Source: Haliclona indistincta (Eukaryota; Porifera; Demospongiae; Haplosclerida; Chalinidae). Taken from it: a DNA stretch of 64,000 nucleotides. The stretch is from assembly GCA_964017065.1 (NCBI GenBank), contig OZ024785.1, forward strand, positions 9,441,086 to 9,505,085. Direction: 5' to 3'. The notes under the pieces are model-generated. The model had not been told where the DNA came from, made no database searches, and was given only the letters and a program-made list of their open reading frames with translations. The position numbers and the translations under genes were made by a program. Shown here in pieces: positions 59,298 through 64,000 of the stretch. How positions within the stretch are numbered: the stretch's first letter is position 1; every line of letters begins with the position of its first letter.

Positions 59298-59415
59298 TGT
59301 TCTACTAGGCATTTCGTTAGTCCTTATCATCTGCTCTATCTCTGGGACTGTAATTGCAGGCATAGTGACTCCTGGAGGAGCTAGAAGAGTGCCATACTTT
59401 ATTCCCTACAGGTAA
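59298..59415 (+). pseudogene. Isolated exon-like piece with a hydrophobic segment
   Basis: After an AATAG acceptor-like site the frame is open for 38 codons to TAA. It encodes a membrane-spanning segment (LLGISLVLIICSISG...) and ends YFIPYR. An AATAAA lies at about 59547. It looks like the last exon of a gene whose upstream part was lost or displaced by the repeat cluster. The family is unknown. Confidence 0.25.
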
Positions 59416-59562
59416 CATGATACACAAGATAGCCGTATTAAATTCCTTATGGATACAATGATAAGTCACGGAGTATATACCTGTGCAAAGGCCCTTGGTT
59501 GCATCCTCTGATTATCATGAGTATCTGTCTCATAGCCTGAGCCTAAATAAAGCAGCTCTATC

Positions 59563-60117
59563 CAGTGGCGGATCTAGGGTAGATCTAGTCTAGCAGCTAA
59601 CCCTCCCGCCTACTGATAATTGGATGGACGGCGGAGAGGGTCTAGCAAACATTGCCATTCATTGATTTTTAATGAATAATAATGAAGTAAACCGCGTTAC
59701 GATTAGCTGGGCGTTGCCTCCAACCGCGTGTATACACTGCTTCTAGTTCAGCTGCATGTTTAATCATATTCATAATAATAACAAAGCCACGAAGAATGAA
59801 TATCATTTTCTTCCTAGGAGAAAATGATATTCATTACGAATCTGATTGGTCAGTTGAAAACTATGAATGGCAATGTTTGCTAGACCCTCTCCGCCGTCCA
59901 TCCAATTATCAGTAGGCGGGAGGGTTAGCTGCTAGACTAGGGTAGATCCAGAGGTGCGCGCGAACCCCCTTTGTGCTCAATAATGATATTCACAAGCTAC
60001 ATTACCTTATGAGGAATTTAGTTTACACAATCATAACTAGGGGTTGTCCCACATTCACCACACGCAAGACCACCTAAACTAACAAGGATTCAACCCTCTG
60101 CAGATTCAACGCAAAAG
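59563..60117. mobile_element. Second copy of the CAGTGGCGGATCTAGG MITE, interrupted and 3' truncated
   Basis: The left end and about 180 bp of interior match the element at 47144-47444. It is split by the element at 59586-59939 and lacks the right terminus; the match fades after about 60117. Confidence 0.75.
59586..59939. mobile_element. 354-bp Mutator-like foldback MITE, 77-bp perfect TIRs, 9-bp TSD
   Basis: The first 77 bp (TAGTCTAGCAGCTAACC...) are an exact reverse complement of the last 77. GGGTAGATC is duplicated at both borders (59577-59585, 59940-59948), and the intact site is seen in the copy at 47144-47444. An inner palindrome (59794-59838) sits in the centre. Long TIRs plus a 9-bp duplication indicate a MULE-type MITE. 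Confidence 0.88.
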
Positions 60118-60540
60118 TACATATAGGTTTGTCATCCACCTCCAGAATAGTACCGGAAATAGCTCCAAAATAGGACCGGAAGGGGCATGTGCTGTCATCC
60201 CAAAGCTCCAGAATAGGACCGGAAGCCGCTGCTATGAATAAGCATAGATATTGGCTAACGGTCTTCGTCTTGTGCTGAAGACGCTGCTAGATCTATTATC
60301 GTAGCTACACTGAGAATGTGGCGTCATCACACTGCCTGCCTGTCGACTGAGACCGCGGTGACGCGGGCACTGCCATCGTGGCGGCATATTCCCTGCCCTG
60401 GCTTGGACCCAATGGCTCAGCTGCATGCCGGTCTTCAGCGTTTTCAACTAGTAACGCAAACGCCATCTTGACGTGCTCCACAGTCTGTGGACTACACAAT
60501 GACCCTGAGCACTAACACTCAGGAAACTAATGCACTCTCA
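60118..60540. other. Unassigned sequence before the satellite
   Basis: Contains three short 'tccagaata(g)gaccggaa'-like repeats (60140-60225) and a GC-rich stretch (60300-60480) with a short - strand open frame starting near 60469. Nothing I can assign. Confidence 0.4.
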
Positions 60541-62372
60541 TGTGTGAGAATGCTGTGATGCCACTAAAATGAAAAAATGCACTCCCATAAGGATCTTGGG
60601 TCAGAAGTGCAGTAAGCTGCATAGTAATCCAGTAGACTTGGTGTGTGAGAATGCTGTGATGCCACTAAAACGAGAAAATGCACTCTCATGAGGATCTTGG
60701 TTGTGAAGTGCACCAAGTTGCATAGTAATCCAGTAGACTTGGTGTGTGAGAATGCTGTGATGCTACTAAATCGAGAAAATGCATTCTCATGAGGATCTTG
60801 GGTCTGAAGTGCACCAACTTGCATAGTAATCTAGTAGACTTGGTGTGTGAGAATGCTGTGATGCCACTAAATCGAGAAAATGCACTCTCATGAGGATCTT
60901 GGTTGTGAAGTGCACCAACTTGCATAGTAATCCAGTAGACTTGGTGTGTGAGAATGTTGTGATGCCACTAAATCGAGAAAATGCATTCTCATGAGGATCT
61001 TGGTTGTGAAGAGCACCAACTTGCATAGTAATCCAGTAGACTTGGTGTGTGAGAATGCTGTGATGCCACTAAATCGAGAAAATGCATTCTCATGAGGATC
61101 TTGGTTGTGAAGAGCACCAACTTGCATAGTAATCCAGTAGACTTGGTGTGTGAGAATGCTGTGAGGCCACTAAATCGAGAAAATGCACTCTCATGAGGAT
61201 CTTGGGTCTGAAGTGCACCAAGTTGCATAGTAATCCAGTAGACTTGGTGTGTGAGAATGCTGTGATGCCACTAAATCGAGAAAATACACTCTCATGAGGA
61301 TCTTGGGTCTGAAGTGCACCAAGTTGCATAGTAATCCAGTAGACTTGGTGTGTGAGAATGCTGTGATGCCACTAAATCGAGAAAATGCACTCTCATGAGG
61401 ATCTTGGGTCTGAAGTGCACCAAGTTGCATAGTAATCCAGTAGACTTGGTGTGTGAGAATGCTGTGATGCCACTAAATCGAGAAAATGCACTCTCATGAG
61501 GATCTTGGTTGTGAAGTGCACCAACTTGCATAATAATCTAGTAGACTTGGTGTGTGAGAATGTTGTGATGCCACTAAATCGAGAAAATGCACTCTCATGA
61601 GGATCTTGGTTGTGAAGTGCACCAACTTGCATAGTAATCCAGTAGACTTGGTGTGTGAAAATGTTGTGATGCCACTAAATCGAGAAAATGCATTCTCATG
61701 AGGATCTTGGGTCTGAAGTGCACCAAGTTGCATAGTAATCCAGTAGACTTGGTATGTGAGAATGCTGTGATGCCACTAAATCGAGAAAATGCACTCTCAT
61801 GAGGATCTTGGATGTGAAGTGCACCAATTTGCATAGTAATCTAGTAGACTTGGTGTGTGAGAATGCTGTGATGCCACTAAAACGAGAAAATGCACTCTCA
61901 TGAGGATCTTGGGTCTGAAGTGCACCAAGTTGCATAGTAATCTAGTAGACTTGGTGTGGTAGAATGCTGTGATGCCACTAAAACGAGAAAATGCACTCTC
62001 ATGAGGATCTTGGGTCTGAAGTGCACCAACTTGCATAGTAATCTAGTAGACTTGGTGTGGTAGAGTGCTGTGATGCCACTAAAACAATTAAGAAAATGCA
62101 CTCACATGAGGATCTTGGGTCTGAAGTGCACCAAGTTGCATAGTAATCCAGTAGACTTGGTGTGTGAGAATGCTGTGATGCCACTAAATCGAGAAAATGC
62201 ATTCTCATGAGGATCTTGGGTCTGAAGTGCACCAAGTTGCATAGTAATCTAGTAGACTTGGTGTGGTAGAGTGCTGTGATGCCACTAAAACAAGAAAATG
62301 CACTCTCATGAGGATCTTGGGTCTGGAGTGCACTAGTAATCTATATAGTAGACTTGGTGTGTGAGAATGCTG
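60541..62372. repeat. 101-bp satellite/minisatellite array, about 18 units
   Basis: Units of about 101 bp (…gtgtgtgagaatgctgtgat…) repeat head-to-tail with about 85-98% identity by eye. Variants cluster in a few positions ('gggtctgaa' versus 'ggttgtgaa', 'tcgag' versus 'acgag'). The end units are most diverged. The period is not a multiple of three, so the overlapping open frames are by-products. Confidence 0.95.
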
Positions 62373-63203
62373 TAATAGAGTGATGATCTAGGTACTCACT
62401 ACTACTTCGCATGATACAGTAACATCATTATTTTATTTGATCAAAAGAGAGTAAAAATTATTAGTCAAATTTAATGTACAAAATAACAGTTCTTAATTTG
62501 TTTTGGACAATGTTAACATCATAGCTGTAGGAAATCTTCCTGATCAGAACCTGCATGCAAATAAAGTAGTATAATAAGACGACAAGAACATATATATCTT
62601 ACTATAGTGAGAAGAAGTAAGGTGGAATAGCGAAAGAGGGTAATTCACCACATATTATGCAAGTGTGATGTGTGCGGGTGCAAATTATTAATATTTTTTA
62701 GCGAAAAGTAAGTAGGTGGAGTATTTAAGAGATAAATTTAGGTTCTGTACTGTGAAATCACATAAATGGGAGTACCATTATACTGATGTGTTACTCACTT
62801 ATAGGCATAGTATAAAATGTCATCATCAGGCATGCTGTATCAAGTCAGTTTAAAAAGGCAACACAAAGACCTATTAGATTTATTTACCAATGCATGCTAT
62901 TCTATGGACACTTACAGAAAACATGTTCAATAGTATGTGGCACTGACTTTCTACAATCAGAAGATATTTGGCTAAATTGACATGCAGGCATCACAAATGG
63001 CTATGAAATACACATCTTTCAATTTTAAAACTATAGCCATATGGCCACTTGTTACATCAACGCATGCATGAATAAGCATTCCGCACTCGGTGTTTGCAGA
63101 GATTCTTTATGCTCAGAGGTCTCTTTTTGAATTGATAGTTAGTACTGCTGACAGCCAATACTAGTTCTCTAACATGAATTGTTCCATACACTTTTGTTCA
63201 CAG

Positions 63204-63352
63204 ACTCATACGTACTCCGACATGTTTGCAGAGTTGTTGCTTCCTCTTGCTAGTATGTGGAAATTACCTCAAGAGTTTGCCAGTGATATACGCTTAACAA
63301 GTAATGACTACAGTTATAATATAGTACTAGATTTAATTTCTTGCATGCAATG
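63204..63352 (+). CDS. Possible exon with a death-fold-like helix pattern
   Basis: Between a TTGTTCACAG acceptor and a TG|GTAAAA donor the frame is open for about 50 codons. It has the pattern LLPLASMW...FASDIRLTSN...LDLISCMQW, which resembles the hydrophobic spacing of death-fold domains in other invertebrate adaptor proteins. No flanking exons were found. Without splicing it ends in TAA right after the last Trp. Confidence 0.3.
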
Positions 63353-63762
63353 GTAAAAACAAACGGACTCACAATAGACTGTAATGAACATTACATAACA
63401 CCACACTTGTAATCATCACCACAGTTTTAGTACATCATGAGAGTATACCAGTATGGTAACAGTGCAAGTCATTACTAGTGTGAAAAGAAAGCAATAGTAG
63501 ACAGTATGTTAGTGAGATAATACTCTCAATAGAGGGGTTGTGCCACTTGAAAGGAAGTACGTCACTATAAGTAAACACACACTTATTGTCATAGTATACA
63601 GGTTGCCACTAGGAAGCGAGCTAGGCCACAGGTAACACACTGACGTACAGCTAGGTACAAATAATATTTCATGTATGGTTCCATGTAGCCCACCATGGCT
63701 CATGTTGATATCATCTACAAACTGGATCAGTGCAAGCGTGGATCAGTCAAGCGCACAATTTT

Positions 63763-63790
63763 CAGTCAGTGTGTGGCCACACACTGACTG
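63763..63790. repeat. 28-bp perfect palindrome
   Basis: CAGTCAGTGTGTGG is followed directly by its exact reverse complement, and part of it is repeated just after ('tcagtgtgtggccca'). It could form a cruciform. Function unknown. Confidence 0.9.
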
Positions 63791-64000
63791 TCAGTGTGTG
63801 GCCCACTTACACTGCATTTGCTACTGTTCCTTCAGTCAGCAATGCGTGAACATTATTTTGTCAGAACAGTTGCTTATTGCTGGTTCAAATCATTGTTGAG
63901 ATGACATTATTAATAACAATAACAATGAGCACTTAAAGAGGTCAACAAGGTTGAATATTGTAATGATCTGATCTTTAGATTGTAGCCACAGCTCCTGCAG

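Larger units (their letters stand above)
62373..64000. other. Distal region, no confident gene
   Basis: AT-rich sequence with scattered exon-like pieces. The best is at 63204-63352 (listed separately). A 28-bp perfect palindrome lies at 63763-63790. No continuous gene could be assembled. Confidence 0.45.

Noticed and set aside
60564..62235. Many overlapping ~79-residue - strand frames
   Set aside because: By-products of the 101-bp satellite; each is the same repeat read with a shifted start, and the period is not a multiple of three.
62520..62860. Two small - strand exon-like pieces (near 62515-62552 and 62803-62838)
   Set aside because: Splice-like sites exist but joining them gives an immediate stop, and no further exons fit.

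Overview
The window looks like compact genomic DNA from an early-branching animal, most likely a sponge. The reasons are very short introns (mostly 40-100 bp), closely packed genes, recognisable animal genes (KMT2/trithorax, ITPA, TMEM41A), and lineage-expanded families: death-domain membrane proteins, Chlamydia-Pmp-like beta-helix membrane proteins, and Ig receptors with tyrosine-rich tails. The phylum is an inference from gene content; nothing here identifies a species.

Layout. At 1-7.4 kb are two tandem + strand genes for multi-pass membrane proteins with a cytoplasmic death-fold domain; the first is cut by the window edge. At 8.1-25.8 kb are three large single-exon - strand genes for secreted/membrane beta-helix proteins, plus the 3' remnant of a fourth. 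Between copies 1 and 2 lie two tandem copies of a foldback repeat family, called family X here, one carrying a LINE fragment. At 25.9-35.5 kb is a conserved block: ITPA (-) and TMEM41A (+) start 86 bp apart, and TMEM41A converges on a 25-exon KMT2-type histone H3K4 methyltransferase gene (-). The KMT2 gene starts 235 bp from a + strand gene (35.8-41.0 kb) that joins leucine-rich repeats to a tyrosine-phosphatase-like domain lacking its catalytic residues. At 41.4-54.8 kb are two tandem - strand Ig-superfamily receptor genes. The second is split by about 4.2 kb of nested transposable elements in one intron and has three candidate alternative last exons. From 54.8 kb to the end the sequence is mostly repeats: DNA-transposon-like foldbacks, a LINE reverse transcriptase, an interrupted MITE and an array of about 18 units of about 101 bp, followed by about 1.6 kb with no confident gene.

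Functional reading (inference): the accessory genes share a theme of surface sensing linked to intracellular signalling. Death-fold membrane proteins, beta-helix surface proteins, Ig receptors with NPxY/ITIM-like tyrosines, and an LRR-pseudophosphatase all sit around a conserved housekeeping/chromatin block. This fits a fast-evolving recognition or allorecognition neighbourhood, but the sequence does not prove it. All exon structures were read by hand from splice signals and frame, and every intron junction given keeps the reading frame.
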